The position numbers and the translations under genes are program-made. Positions 26,438 through 34,767 of a stretch of 64,000 bases of DNA are shown here, piece by piece (the stretch's first letter is position 1; each line of letters begins with the position of its first letter). The DNA is from Elusimicrobia bacterium HGW-Elusimicrobia-1 (GTDB lineage Bacteria; Elusimicrobiota; Endomicrobiia; PHAN01). The DNA lies in the NCBI GenBank assembly GCA_002841695.1, contig PHAN01000007.1, positions 1 to 64,000 of the forward strand, in the 5' to 3' direction. Below the pieces are notes generated by a model. It did no database searches. It saw nothing but the letters and a program-made list of their open reading frames with translations, and was not told where the DNA came from.

Positions 26438-27055
26438 ATGACCGCCGTTTACCCCTATAAGGGCGCGCTTTACGTTAATCTTACCAATCGCTGTCCCTGC
26501 TCCTGCGTTTACTGCATAAAAAATAAATGGGGTTGGCAATTCCGAGGGCAAGATCTTAAATTGGAGAGAGAACCGTCGGCTTCGGAAGTCGTGGATGCGG
26601 TTAAGAAAGCGGATGCCGAAGCCGGAACCCCGTACACAGAAATAGTTTTCTGCGGATACGGCGAGCCGTTTATGAGATTCGATATTATGAAAGTTGTGGC
26701 GGAAGAACTCAAAAAATCCGGCCGGCGAATTCGCGTTAATACCACCGGTCTCATAAATACCGACGGAGCACGCGAGTTGCTGCCGGATATCGCCGGTATC
26801 GTCGACGGCCTTTCGGTAAGTTTAAATGCCGCCACGCCGGAAGATTATGTCCGCGTAAACCGGCCTGCGGCCGGAATTTCCGCGTATGCTTCCGTGCTTG
26901 ATTTTATCCGCCGCGCCGTAGCTCTGGGCTTCGACGTGACTGTAACGGCCGTAGAATTTCCGGGCGCCGATATCGACGGCGTCAAAAAAACTGCCGAAGG
27001 CCTCGGCGCGAAGTTCCGCCCGCGGCCGTATCTTGAGGAATATGAGGATAGGTAA
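26438..27055 (+). CDS. TatD-linked radical SAM protein (TIGR04038-like)
   Basis: This is a short radical SAM protein of unknown substrate. The 205-residue product has the iron-sulphur motif CPCSCVYC at residues about 19-26, then EIVFCGYGEPFMRFD, which matches the family's GxGEP motif, and VNTTGLIN. It is known as a family encoded next to tatD, as here. The length is normal for the family, with a partial TIM barrel and no auxiliary cluster domain. It overlaps the following gene by 14 nt. Confidence 0.85.
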   Translation: MTAVYPYKGALYVNLTNRCPCSCVYCIKNKWGWQFRGQDLKLEREPSASEVVDAVKKADAEAGTPYTEIVFCGYGEPFMRFDIMKVVAEELKKSGRRIRVNTTGLINTDGARELLPDIAGIVDGLSVSLNAATPEDYVRVNRPAAGISAYASVLDFIRRAVALGFDVTVTAVEFPGADIDGVKKTAEGLGAKFRPRPYLEEYEDR

Positions 27056-27860
27056 GAAGACCGCGGCCGCTTTCGTGGCGGCGTTCGCGCTTTTTGCGGC
27101 CGCCGAGGTCTACTATTTCGTATCCAGAAAAACGGTTATCATCGCCGATGGCGCCCGACGCACCGTGGTTGTTTCCGCGGCCACCGTGGGCGAGGCGCTG
27201 GCTAAAAAAGGTTTTGCCGCCGGGTCTAAGGACATCGTCGAGCCGCCGGGCGATTCTCCCCTGGAATATCCCCGCATAATAAGAATAATCCGCGTTACCG
27301 AAGAGATAGAAATCAGTTCTTCGCCGCCGGTCACGAAGCTCCTTGCCCGCGTGAAATCACTCGACAATCTGCGTCCGGCGCTTTATAAAAAGTTCAGGGT
27401 TGGCACGGTCGTCACAAAAACAAAAGTTACCCGCAGGGACGGCGCCGAGTCGTCGCGCGAGGTTATATCGCGTAAACAAGTCGAGCGTATCGAGGAATAT
27501 CTTCATCTGCTCGACAAGAAGGGGCGTTACGCCGTCGAGACCTACAATCTTACCGTCGCTCCCAAGAAAAAAATGATCGCCACGGCGTATTACCCGGGAG
27601 ATCCTCTGGCCTGGCGCGACGGAACGATAACTTATCTGGGAATGAAGATGCAAAGAGGCATTGTGGCCGTCGATCCCCGCGTTATACCTCTGAGGACGCG
27701 CCTGTGGATACCCGGTTACGGCTACGGTTACGCCGCCGACACCGGCAATGCCATCAAGGGAAACAGAGTGGATTTGGGAGTAAGAAATCCGGAAGAAGAG
27801 AAACCCTGGATGCACCGCCCCGTCACCGTCTACATCCTGGGGAAATTCAAAAGTTTTTAA
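27042..27860 (+). CDS. Secreted or anchored 3D-domain cell-wall protein (YabE/YuiC-like)
   Basis: The 272-residue product probably acts on peptidoglycan outside the cytoplasm. An N-terminal membrane segment (AAAFVAAFALFAAAEVYYFV) is followed by one DUF348-like unit with VIIADGARRTVVVSAATVGEALAKKGF. The C-terminal 3D domain, from about residue 180, contains TAYYPGD, VAVDPRVIPLRTRLWIPGYG, and ADTGNAIKGNRVDLGV, with the conserved aspartates. 3D domains resemble the MltA lytic transglycosylase fold. The ATG at 27042 is preferred over a TTG at 27033. The gene overlaps the radical SAM gene end. Confidence 0.85.
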   Translation: MRIGKKTAAAFVAAFALFAAAEVYYFVSRKTVIIADGARRTVVVSAATVGEALAKKGFAAGSKDIVEPPGDSPLEYPRIIRIIRVTEEIEISSSPPVTKLLARVKSLDNLRPALYKKFRVGTVVTKTKVTRRDGAESSREVISRKQVERIEEYLHLLDKKGRYAVETYNLTVAPKKKMIATAYYPGDPLAWRDGTITYLGMKMQRGIVAVDPRVIPLRTRLWIPGYGYGYAADTGNAIKGNRVDLGVRNPEEEKPWMHRPVTVYILGKFKSF

Positions 27861-27868
27861 GTTTATTC

Positions 27869-27897
27869 TTGACATCGTAGACTTATTTTTGTAACAT
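27869..27897 (+). promoter_or_regulatory. Promoter for the small membrane-protein pair
   Basis: A perfect -35 TTGACA (27869-27874), a 17-nt spacer that ends in TTTTTG, and -10 TAACAT (27892-27897) form a good vegetative promoter. It starts only 9 nt after the previous stop codon, so the mRNA leader before the ATG at 27912 or 27915 would be about 8-12 nt. The TTTTTG against the -10 is shared with three other promoters in this window. Confidence 0.7.
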
Positions 27898-27911
27898 CAA
27901 ACAAAAGGGGG

Positions 27912-28109
27912 ATGATGCTGTCATCGCGTCAGCGTGGAAATTTGGCAAAGTTTTTCTTCGATTCGGCAAAACTTGTGTTGGCTATTAACGTTTTGGGCCC
28001 GGTAGTTGTGCCGGATAAATCTCATTTATCGGTGGTTGTGGCCGGATTTTTTGCGGTTATAGGTTTTGTTGGTATCGGCGTTCTTTTGGACAGGGAGGTA
28101 GAATTATGA
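27912..28109 (+). CDS. Small two-helix membrane protein of unknown function
   Basis: The product is 64-65 residues, starting at either of two adjacent ATGs; a GGGGG run stands directly before them. After a basic start (SSRQRGNLAKFFFDSAK) it has two hydrophobic segments, LVLAINVLGPVVV and LSVVVAGFFAVIGFVGIGVLL, with a short acidic end. The pattern resembles small DUF6722-like proteins, but I cannot confirm this. It has its own promoter and overlaps the next small gene by ATGA, so the two are probably made together. Confidence 0.7.
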   Translation: MMLSSRQRGNLAKFFFDSAKLVLAINVLGPVVVPDKSHLSVVVAGFFAVIGFVGIGVLLDREVEL

Positions 28110-28216
28110 CCGGATCTAACTTAGCTTTAATACCGCTGGTAGGTATGATCATTGTTGCGCTGGTTTTGGCGGTGGTAATTATTCGCGACAATCATAAGAA
28201 GAAACAACACAGGTAG
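28106..28216 (+). CDS. 36-residue single-pass membrane peptide
   Basis: The gene encodes MTGSNLALIPLVGMIIVALV followed by LAVVIIRDNHKKKQHR, one hydrophobic helix with a strongly basic cytoplasmic tail. The start codon lies in the ATGA overlap with the preceding gene (28106-28109), and GGGAGG lies 6-7 nt upstream, inside that gene. Tight overlap, a strong ribosome binding site and a clear topology support it as a real gene. Function is unknown; toxin-like, regulatory or complex-subunit roles are all possible. Confidence 0.65.
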   Translation: MTGSNLALIPLVGMIIVALVLAVVIIRDNHKKKQHR

Positions 28217-28277
28217 ATTATATAAACATTTAAAGACCGGAAAGAAAAGGGATTGGTAATGAATAAGTAAAATCGTT

Positions 28278-29438
28278 TTAACGCTTTCCGCGTTTTTTTT
28301 CGTCGATCAATTCTTTGTAAAGCTCAATGTGACGGCGGGTCGATACTTCCGACGTCATTTCAAGCGCGTCACGATGGCCGGCCTCGGCCAGTCGGCCGCG
28401 CAAGCCGTCGTCCCGCAGAAGTTTCAGAGTCCATCCCGCGAATTCTTCCACGGTGTTACCCGACAAAATTCCGTTTTTATCGTGTCGTATTATGCTCAAG
28501 ACCCCGCCCTGATTCATCGTCACGACCGCGGTCTTGTTCATCATCACTTCTATCAAAACCAGCCCCTGCGTTTCGGTTATCGACGGAAAAACGAACAAAT
28601 CCGCGTCCTTGTAATACTGCGCGAGGGTCTGGCGGTCGAGAAAATTCAGAAATGTTATTTTGCCGGTTATATTAAGCGACCGCGCGAGCGTCTTGAGTTC
28701 ATCTTTTAAAATTCCGTCTCCGGCCATAAACAGATGCGCGTCGGAATATTCGTCGAGCGTTTTTCTGAAAGACCTTAACAGCAGCGACAGATTTTTTTCT
28801 TTCCCGAGCCGTCCGGCGTAAAGAAGTATTTTGGTCTCCTCTCCGAGGCCGTGTTTTTTTCTTACGTCGAATAATCCCTTGGCTTCAAAGTCGGCTTTGT
28901 TTACGCCCGTGGGCAGCACTACTATGCGGGACTTTACGCCGTAGGAAACAAGTTCGTCTTTCATCTGAGGGGAAGGCGCAACCACACAATCGCATTTATC
29001 AGAGTAACGTCTTACAATACCTTCCGCCATTTTAGGCGACAAAACCTTTCCCTTGAAGAAATAGTGAACGTATTTCGGATAAAGCGTATGATAAGTGTAG
29101 AGAAGAGGCAGCCCCCACTTACGCGCCAAATGGACTCCGTAGAGGCCAACGCTGAACGGCGAGTGAGTGTGTATGACATTAAGGTCCAGAGCTTTTATGG
29201 TGTCGTAGGTTTTTTTGCTTAACCCCGGCAAACCTATTCGATACGGCGGATAGAAGAGAAACGGCACCGACGGAACGCGGATAATATTCGATTGCGTGTC
29301 TTTATACGCCGGATAGCGGGGAGTGACTATGTAAGTCGGATGCGACATTTTCGCGGCTTCTATAAGAAACATGTCCAGAGCCGTTACGATACCGTCGATT
29401 CCGGGACGATATACGTCAGAAAAAAACCCGATATTCAT
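28278..29438 (-). CDS. GT4-family glycosyltransferase
   Basis: A GT-B fold enzyme that probably transfers a sugar to a lipid or cell-surface acceptor. The 386-residue product begins MNIGFFSDVYRPGIDGIVTAL, the N-terminal domain of the glycosyl-diglyceride synthase/PimB-like group, with HTHSPFSVGLYGVHLARK. The C-terminal domain has KILLYAGRLGKEKNLSLLLRSF and the donor-binding FVFPSITETQGLVLIEVM (the E-x7-E motif). It overlaps the ribF stop by ATGA and is the last gene of the cofactor operon. Confidence 0.88.
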   Translation of the reverse strand: MNIGFFSDVYRPGIDGIVTALDMFLIEAAKMSHPTYIVTPRYPAYKDTQSNIIRVPSVPFLFYPPYRIGLPGLSKKTYDTIKALDLNVIHTHSPFSVGLYGVHLARKWGLPLLYTYHTLYPKYVHYFFKGKVLSPKMAEGIVRRYSDKCDCVVAPSPQMKDELVSYGVKSRIVVLPTGVNKADFEAKGLFDVRKKHGLGEETKILLYAGRLGKEKNLSLLLRSFRKTLDEYSDAHLFMAGDGILKDELKTLARSLNITGKITFLNFLDRQTLAQYYKDADLFVFPSITETQGLVLIEVMMNKTAVVTMNQGGVLSIIRHDKNGILSGNTVEEFAGWTLKLLRDDGLRGRLAEAGHRDALEMTSEVSTRRHIELYKELIDEKKRGKR

Positions 29439-30433
29439 ACAGTTGCCATCCCCGGGTCGCCGCGCTTAACTTTTGCCTTTGATGACGGTTTATTCAGCAG
29501 GCCACCCGCCAGAATAATATCTTTTTTTATTTGTTTTTTCAACACTCGCGTGCTCGCAAATTTTTTGTCGTCGCGGATTTTATCGATAAAAAAAACTTTC
29601 CATTTCCGCGCGTCTTTCACTGCGTTCAGAAAACCTTCGGGGGATATAACGTGGAATTCAAGGCGATTTTTTTTGAGGCGCAGCAAAGTCGGCGATTTTC
29701 CCGCGTAGGCGGCCGCTTTAAGCATTATCGGCCGGCGATTGTCCGTTGCCGGCGACGCGAAACACGCGAAAATTCCGGCGGGCAGCATTTTTTCGCGCGG
29801 GACATTTATGTTGACGGTCGGAAAACCGAGTTTGGCGCCCAGCCCCGCGCCCGATGTCTTGGCGCCCGATACGGAGTACGGTCTGCCCAGCATACGTGAT
29901 GCGGTCTTAACGTCGCCCCGCGCGACGGCCCTGCGCGCGGCGCTCGACGATATTATGCTTCCGCGATGTTTCAACGGCTTCTCGACGATAAGTTTTATTT
30001 TGCGGCCGGCTTCGCGCAGTATGGCCGGAAGGTCCTGCGCCTTTCCGGCGGCGTTTCTGCCGAATCTGAAATCATATCCGGCGACTATCGCGGCGGGATT
30101 TAACCTCAAGAGTATTTTCCGCGCGAAATCCTCCGGCGAAAGCCGCCAGAGTTTATTCCCGCCGTCGAGCGCGATGACTTCGTCGGCGCCGGCTTCTATA
30201 AGCAAGGCGGCTTTTTCTTCGGCCGATGTCAGCGCGCTTCCCGTCCTCACGCCGAACGGTTTCTTGAAAGTCACAGCCACGCACTTTGCGCCGATTTTGC
30301 GGGCCGCGCGCGCGGCCCGTCCGATAAGCCGCGCGTGTCCGCGGTGCACACCGTCGAAGTTGCCCACACTCAGCACCGCAAGCGGCGGATTATCAGTTCC
30401 GGGAGTAACGTATCCCGCCTGTCTCGACGTCAT
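29435..30433 (-). CDS. ribF: Bifunctional riboflavin kinase / FAD synthetase
   Basis: RibF converts riboflavin to FMN and then FAD. The 332-residue product shows the adenylyltransferase motif SVGNFDGVHRGH near the N-terminus, IVAGYDFRFGRNAAG, and ISSSAARRAVARGD (a variant of the ISSTxIR motif). The kinase domain begins GAGLGAKLGFPTVNINVP and ends KIRDDKKFASTRVLKKQIKKDI. The start codon follows the moaC stop directly. It ends with about 15 residues not usual for the family. Confidence 0.92.
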   Translation of the reverse strand: MTSRQAGYVTPGTDNPPLAVLSVGNFDGVHRGHARLIGRAARAARKIGAKCVAVTFKKPFGVRTGSALTSAEEKAALLIEAGADEVIALDGGNKLWRLSPEDFARKILLRLNPAAIVAGYDFRFGRNAAGKAQDLPAILREAGRKIKLIVEKPLKHRGSIISSSAARRAVARGDVKTASRMLGRPYSVSGAKTSGAGLGAKLGFPTVNINVPREKMLPAGIFACFASPATDNRRPIMLKAAAYAGKSPTLLRLKKNRLEFHVISPEGFLNAVKDARKWKVFFIDKIRDDKKFASTRVLKKQIKKDIILAGGLLNKPSSKAKVKRGDPGMATV

Positions 30434-30931
30434 TTATCTTTTGTCTCTCCGTGAGATTTTACCCGTCGATTTTTTTAGCCAATCGGATTTGCCGCCAGTT
30501 TTTTGAATCAGTTTAAGACCGCTTATTTCAATTCCGCGCTCGACCGCTTTGAGCATATCGTAAAGCGTAAGCGCCGCTACGGCCGCCGCCGTAAGCGTCT
30601 CCATTTCCACGCCTGTGGCGTATTGTGTCGCCGCCGACGCCGTAATACGCACTTCTCCCTCGGCGAATGTGAATTGTACATCCGCGTGCGAGAGATTTAT
30701 CTGGTGTGTCAGCGGAATCAGTTCCGATGTCTTTTTTGCCGCCGCGATCGCGGCTATTTTTGCGCAGGCGAAGGCGTCGCCCTTTGAAAGAACGTTTTTC
30801 TTAAGCAGCGAAAGCGTGGCCGGAGACATTTTCAGGCAACATTCCGCCACTGCCGCGCGGCGGGTGTGTCTTTTGCCGCCGATGTCGACCATTTGTATTT
30901 TTCCGTCGGTATCAAGATGAGTAAACCGCAT
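30434..30931 (-). CDS. moaC: Cyclic pyranopterin monophosphate synthase MoaC
   Basis: With MoaA it converts GTP to cPMP, the first step of molybdopterin synthesis. The 165-residue product contains MVDIGGKRHTRRAAVA, then GDAFACAKIAAIAAAKKTSELIPLTH, GVEMETLTAAAVAALTLYDMLKAV and the terminal KLIQKTGGKSDW, all MoaC signatures including the Lys of KTGGKS. It follows moaA by 24 nt and abuts ribF. Confidence 0.96.
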   Translation of the reverse strand: MRFTHLDTDGKIQMVDIGGKRHTRRAAVAECCLKMSPATLSLLKKNVLSKGDAFACAKIAAIAAAKKTSELIPLTHQINLSHADVQFTFAEGEVRITASAATQYATGVEMETLTAAAVAALTLYDMLKAVERGIEISGLKLIQKTGGKSDWLKKSTGKISRRDKR

Positions 30932-30955
30932 ATTTTCGGGTCTCCTTAGTTTTTC

Positions 30956-32002
30956 TCAGCCGCCTATCGAATCCATTTTCACCGCGCCCGCCATCGCGAA
31001 GTCGTCGTGGTTGCGGGGTTTAATATCCGCCACATAAATGAAGCTTTCGGCTACGGCCGTGCGTTTCTCGTCCGTCGATTTTTTGCTTCTGAGCAATTGC
31101 CGCAAGTCCGCAAATTCGGGGTGGCCCAGACACGGCAGCAGTTTGCCGTCGGACGTCAGGCGGAGACGGTCGCATTTTTCGCAAAACGGTTTTGAAAGCG
31201 CCGCGACGAAACCGATTTTATGTCCGCCTTGCTTTTTGCGGTAGTATCTGCCGGGGCCGAACCCCTCGCTGTGAGTTTCACTCAGGCCCATACCGCTTAC
31301 AATTTTTCGTTCAAACGCCGCAAAATCGAAAGTGTCCACGGGCCGCGCGCTGTCGGCTGCGGTCGTTAAAATCTCGGTGCCGCAGGCGCTTTTTGCCATC
31401 CCTTTTTTTACGGGCGCGTGTTTGCCCAGCGGCATTTCCTCTATGAACTTGACGTCTAAATTCCGCGCCGCCGCCCACGACAGAAAATTTTCGGCTCCGC
31501 TCTCGCCGCCCGGCCGCGCGACGGCGTTTACCGTTATCTCGTCGAACCCGGCTGCTATTGCCGCTTCAATTCCGGACATGACCGGCGATATGTCGCCGCC
31601 GGTTATTGCGCGGTAAACTTCCGCGGAAAGGGTGTCCAAGCTTATATTGAGCCGTTTGAGCCCGGCGGATTTCAGTTCCGGCGCCGCTTGTTCCAGCAGG
31701 GTGCCGTTGGTGGTCATTCCCGTCGCAAAGCCGCCGGCGACAAGCCGTCTTACAAGATCCGCTATTCCGCGCCTTACCAGCGGTTCTCCTCCGGTAAGAC
31801 GTATATTTTTTATCCCGAATTTGTCCCGCGCCGTTTCAAGGATGAAAATGATTTCCTCAAAAGTAAGAATCTCCCCTCGCGGCGCAAAACCGTCCGCTCC
31901 GCTGCCTGTGCGGCAGTAACGGCAGTGCAGATTGCAGCGGTCGGTTACGGACACGCGGATGTAGTTGATTACGCGTCCGAACCTGTCGGAAAGTACGGGC
32001 AT
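30956..32002 (-). CDS. moaA: GTP 3',8-cyclase MoaA
   Basis: This radical SAM enzyme opens molybdenum cofactor synthesis. The 348-residue product has RVSVTDRCNLHCRYC with the SAM-binding cluster CxxxCxxC, then IRLTGGEPLVRRG and the C-terminal cluster region CEKCDRLRLTSDGKLLPCLG. The essential C-terminal Gly-Gly is present (SIGG at the end). Lengths and motifs are normal. It follows the Mog gene by 8 nt. Confidence 0.96.
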   Translation of the reverse strand: MPVLSDRFGRVINYIRVSVTDRCNLHCRYCRTGSGADGFAPRGEILTFEEIIFILETARDKFGIKNIRLTGGEPLVRRGIADLVRRLVAGGFATGMTTNGTLLEQAAPELKSAGLKRLNISLDTLSAEVYRAITGGDISPVMSGIEAAIAAGFDEITVNAVARPGGESGAENFLSWAAARNLDVKFIEEMPLGKHAPVKKGMAKSACGTEILTTAADSARPVDTFDFAAFERKIVSGMGLSETHSEGFGPGRYYRKKQGGHKIGFVAALSKPFCEKCDRLRLTSDGKLLPCLGHPEFADLRQLLRSKKSTDEKRTAVAESFIYVADIKPRNHDDFAMAGAVKMDSIGG

Positions 32003-32010
32003 AATATTAT

Positions 32011-32532
32011 TTAATGTTCAGTGTGACCGCGCAGCAATTCCACTGCATGCGGAAGGATGGCCAGCAGCGCGGCAGATGTCTGGCGGGCGGCTTTTTGAGA
32101 GCCGGGCAGATTTATAATAAGCGTTTTCTTGCGAATGCCGGCAGTCGCCCTTGAAAGCGCGGCGTGTTTTGTTATTTTGAAAGATTCCCAGCGTATAAGT
32201 TCGGGTATTCCCGGACACAATTTGTCCATAACATCGCGTGTGGCTTCGGGCGCGCAGTCGCGGGGACCCATACCGGTTCCCCCGACGGTAAATATAACGT
32301 CGGCAATCCCCGTGTCGCACCATTTTTTCAGCATTGCGCCGATTTGTTTGCGTTCGTCGGGAAGTATCAGCCGCGCGGTTATTTTTACGTCAAGCCCCGA
32401 AGATTGGAGACGCGAAAGTGTTTTTTCCACCGCCGGACCAGCGGTGTCGCGCCGGAGTCCGCGGCTGCCTTTGTCGGAGCACGTCAGAACGGCCGCCTTT
32501 ACGTCGTTGATTTTCAAAATATGTTTTTTCAT
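32011..32532 (-). CDS. mog: Molybdopterin adenylyltransferase-like protein (MoaB/Mog)
   Basis: Family members adenylate molybdopterin before metal insertion. The 173-residue product has AAVLTCSDKGSRGLRRDTAGP, VIFTVGGTGMGPRDCAPEATRDVM and TLIINLPGSQKAARQ, the conserved MoaB/Mog motifs (GGTG, PE-T and LPGS-K). MogA and MoaB subgroups cannot be separated safely by eye; the symbol is provisional. It lies between the MOSC and moaA genes. Confidence 0.88.
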   Translation of the reverse strand: MKKHILKINDVKAAVLTCSDKGSRGLRRDTAGPAVEKTLSRLQSSGLDVKITARLILPDERKQIGAMLKKWCDTGIADVIFTVGGTGMGPRDCAPEATRDVMDKLCPGIPELIRWESFKITKHAALSRATAGIRKKTLIINLPGSQKAARQTSAALLAILPHAVELLRGHTEH

Positions 32533-32570
32533 AAAATTATGATTATTTTCAACCGTCGCCGCGCTGCTCC

Positions 32571-33035
32571 TTATACTTTAAGCTCCACCGTGTCTCCGGG
32601 CTTGATTGATCCGCCGCGCACAACTTTTGCGAATACACCCTCGCGGGGCATAACGCAGTCGCCCAGAGTTTGTTTTATTCTGCATCCGTCGTGACAGGTT
32701 TTGCCGATGGATGTCACTTCAAATAAAACCGTTTCAGCGGCTCCTCCCCGGATTTCTATGCGCGCCCCTATCCGCGCCATTCTGAGATCCAGGCCTTTGG
32801 TCGTAATATTCTCGGCAAAATCGCCCGGAGAGATGATTATGCGCGCCGCCCCGGTGCCGCCGGCCGCCAGTTTCTCGGCCGCCCCCCAGTCCAAAAAACT
32901 GACCTCTTTAACCGACGAAAAATGTGCGTCGCCTTCAATGCCGCCGTGTTTCAGCAAAGCCGAAGAGACGGGCGCTTTCTTTTCGCCCTTTTTTTGAGCC
33001 ACATTTACGCTTAACACAGTTCCCGTAAAAACCAT
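32571..33035 (-). CDS. MOSC-domain protein
   Basis: MOSC domains handle the sulphurated molybdenum cofactor. The 154-residue product starts MVFTGTVLSVNVAQKKGEKK, then KHGGIEGDAH, EVSFLD, and PGDFAENITTKGLDL, the small MOSC family core, with the key Cys in SIGKTCHDGCRIKQTLGDCVMPREGVFA. An ORF extension to 33260 would read through the divergent promoter and is rejected. GGAG lies just upstream of the start. It is the first gene of the operon. Confidence 0.9.
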   Translation of the reverse strand: MVFTGTVLSVNVAQKKGEKKAPVSSALLKHGGIEGDAHFSSVKEVSFLDWGAAEKLAAGGTGAARIIISPGDFAENITTKGLDLRMARIGARIEIRGGAAETVLFEVTSIGKTCHDGCRIKQTLGDCVMPREGVFAKVVRGGSIKPGDTVELKV

Positions 33036-33063
33036 TGCCGCTCCATGCTGCCGTCGATACTCA

Positions 33064-33092
33064 ATTCTACAAAAATTGCCGTCGGCGGGCAA
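33064..33092 (-). promoter_or_regulatory. Promoter of the MOSC-moco-ribF-GT operon
   Basis: On the minus strand a -35 TTGCCC (33087-33092), a 17-nt spacer ending in TTTTTG, and -10 TAGAAT (33064-33069, 5 of 6 to consensus) predict a start near 33057, about 22 nt before the MOSC ATG. It overlaps the divergent degP promoter: each -35 lies inside the other's spacer, so the two cannot be occupied by polymerase at once. Confidence 0.7.
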
Positions 33093-33105
33093 AATTTTGT
33101 ATAAT
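33076..33105 (+). promoter_or_regulatory. Promoter of the degP-like gene
   Basis: A -35 TTGCCG (33076-33081), an 18-nt spacer ending in TTTTG, and a perfect -10 TATAAT (33100-33105) predict transcription from about 33112, giving a leader of about 110 nt before the ATG at 33221. It shares DNA with the oppositely directed MOSC promoter. Confidence 0.72.
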
Positions 33106-33220
33106 CCATTTCCGCCCACATTTTCGACAGTCGGACATAACTGCGGCACAACTGCCGGCTCGTCCGCAGTCCGGCGGGGCCGCAAAAGGGATATATTTTT
33201 CTGTGACAGGTTAACGTGCA

Positions 33221-34744
33221 ATGAGCGCAAAAAAAGCGTACTTATTTTCTTTGCTGGCATTGTTGCTTGCGCTGGTTTTTTCTTTCACTTCCGGACGCAG
33301 ACGTTTCGACTGCGGCGCCCCTGCCTATCAAACATCCGGAGTGGTTGCGTCGTCGGAAGCGGTAAATCTCGAAGACGCTTTCATTCGCGTAGCCGCGGAC
33401 GTTAAGCCCGCCGTCGTCAATATTTCCACTGTGCACATAGAAAAAATTCAGTCGCCACGGTATGAGTTTTTCTTCGGTTCCCCGTTCGACGGTTTTTTTG
33501 AGGAGTTCTTCGGCGCCCCCCGACGGTCTCAGTCGCCGCCGCCCCGAGGGCGTCCTCAAACCAGGCGGCAGGAAGGCACCGGCTCCGGAGTTATTATCAG
33601 TCCCGACGGATATATCCTCACCAACGAGCACGTTGTGCGCGAGGCCGACGAGATTAACGTGGCTATGGCGCACGCCGACGGTTCCGAGAAAAAATACAAA
33701 GGTAAAGTTGTCGGAAAAGATACCAGAACGGACTTGGCCGTCATAAAAATATCGGGTTCCCGCCTGCCATACGCCCGTCTGGGAGATTCCGATAAAATCA
33801 GGGTCGGACAGTGGGTTGTGGCAATCGGTTCGCCGTTCGGACTGGAACAGACGGTTACGACCGGCATAGTTTCCGCGAAGCGCCAGGCGCTGTCCATAGA
33901 GGGCAGAACATACAGGGATTTAATACAGACGGACGCCGCCATAAACCGGGGCAACTCCGGCGGCCCGCTGTGCGATATTTACGGCGAAGTCATAGGTGTC
34001 AATACCGCCATATACGCGCCCACGGGAGTTTTTTCCGGCATAGGTTTTGCCGTGCCGATAAACAGGGCGAAAGCCATTCTTGATGAACTCATAAAAACCG
34101 GCAAGGTCACCCGCGGATGGCTCGGCGTTGAAATCCGTGCCGTCGACGCGGCCATAGAAAAAAACTTCAAGTTATCGTCGCGCGACGGAGCGTTTGTGGC
34201 CAACGTGCTCGACGGTTCTCCCGCCGCCGCGTCGGGTCTCAAGCGCGGCGACGTCATAGTGGACTTCGACGGCAAAAAAGTCAAAATTCCCATGGATTTG
34301 CAGGATGCCGTTTCGGCGTCGGCGCCGTCCAAAAAAGTTGCGGTTGCCGTAGTGCGCGACGGCAAACGGCTCAATCTTAATGTCGTTCTTGCCGCCATGC
34401 CCGACGAACCTTCGGCGGCGGTGTCTTCCCCGTCCGACGCTCCCGCCGCATCGTCCTACAAGTGGGAGGGGATGTCCGTGTCCGACATTACCGACGCCCT
34501 GCGGGCGGAGTTCGCCGTCGCCTCCGACGTCAAAGGCGTGATAGTCGTGGACGTCGAGGACTATTCCGCCGCCGATCGCGTAGGTATAGCGGCCGGCGAC
34601 GTCGTTAAATCGCTTAACAATACCGGCATATCTTCCGTGGCTGATTTCAAAAAGGTCTCGGCGCGGGCCGATATTGCCAAGGGCGTGGTCTTCGATGTTT
34701 CCAGAGCCGGAAGATCCATTTATCTTACTTACTCCGAGGAATAG
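33221..34744 (+). CDS. degP: Periplasmic DegP/HtrA-family serine protease
   Basis: DegP-type proteases handle misfolded envelope proteins. The 507-residue product has an N-terminal signal or anchor (YLFSLLALLLALVFSF), then the trypsin-like domain with the triad His in TNEHVV, Asp in RTDLAVIKI and Ser in RGNSGGPL. An FFxxFFGxP-type loop (FFEEFFGAPRR) precedes it, as in DegP/DegQ. Two PDZ domains follow, GWLGVEIRAV to about residue 390 and a degenerate one to the end. The linker is rich in Ser, Ala and Pro. The symbol could also be degQ or mucD. Confidence 0.9.
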   Translation: MSAKKAYLFSLLALLLALVFSFTSGRRRFDCGAPAYQTSGVVASSEAVNLEDAFIRVAADVKPAVVNISTVHIEKIQSPRYEFFFGSPFDGFFEEFFGAPRRSQSPPPRGRPQTRRQEGTGSGVIISPDGYILTNEHVVREADEINVAMAHADGSEKKYKGKVVGKDTRTDLAVIKISGSRLPYARLGDSDKIRVGQWVVAIGSPFGLEQTVTTGIVSAKRQALSIEGRTYRDLIQTDAAINRGNSGGPLCDIYGEVIGVNTAIYAPTGVFSGIGFAVPINRAKAILDELIKTGKVTRGWLGVEIRAVDAAIEKNFKLSSRDGAFVANVLDGSPAAASGLKRGDVIVDFDGKKVKIPMDLQDAVSASAPSKKVAVAVVRDGKRLNLNVVLAAMPDEPSAAVSSPSDAPAASSYKWEGMSVSDITDALRAEFAVASDVKGVIVVDVEDYSAADRVGIAAGDVVKSLNNTGISSVADFKKVSARADIAKGVVFDVSRAGRSIYLTYSEE

Positions 34745-34767
34745 TCAATTTTGCTTTCGCGATTTTT

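Noticed and set aside
33036-33260. N-terminal extension of the MOSC protein
   Set aside because: It would cross the divergent promoters and overlap the degP start, and the MOSC family starts at the internal Met.
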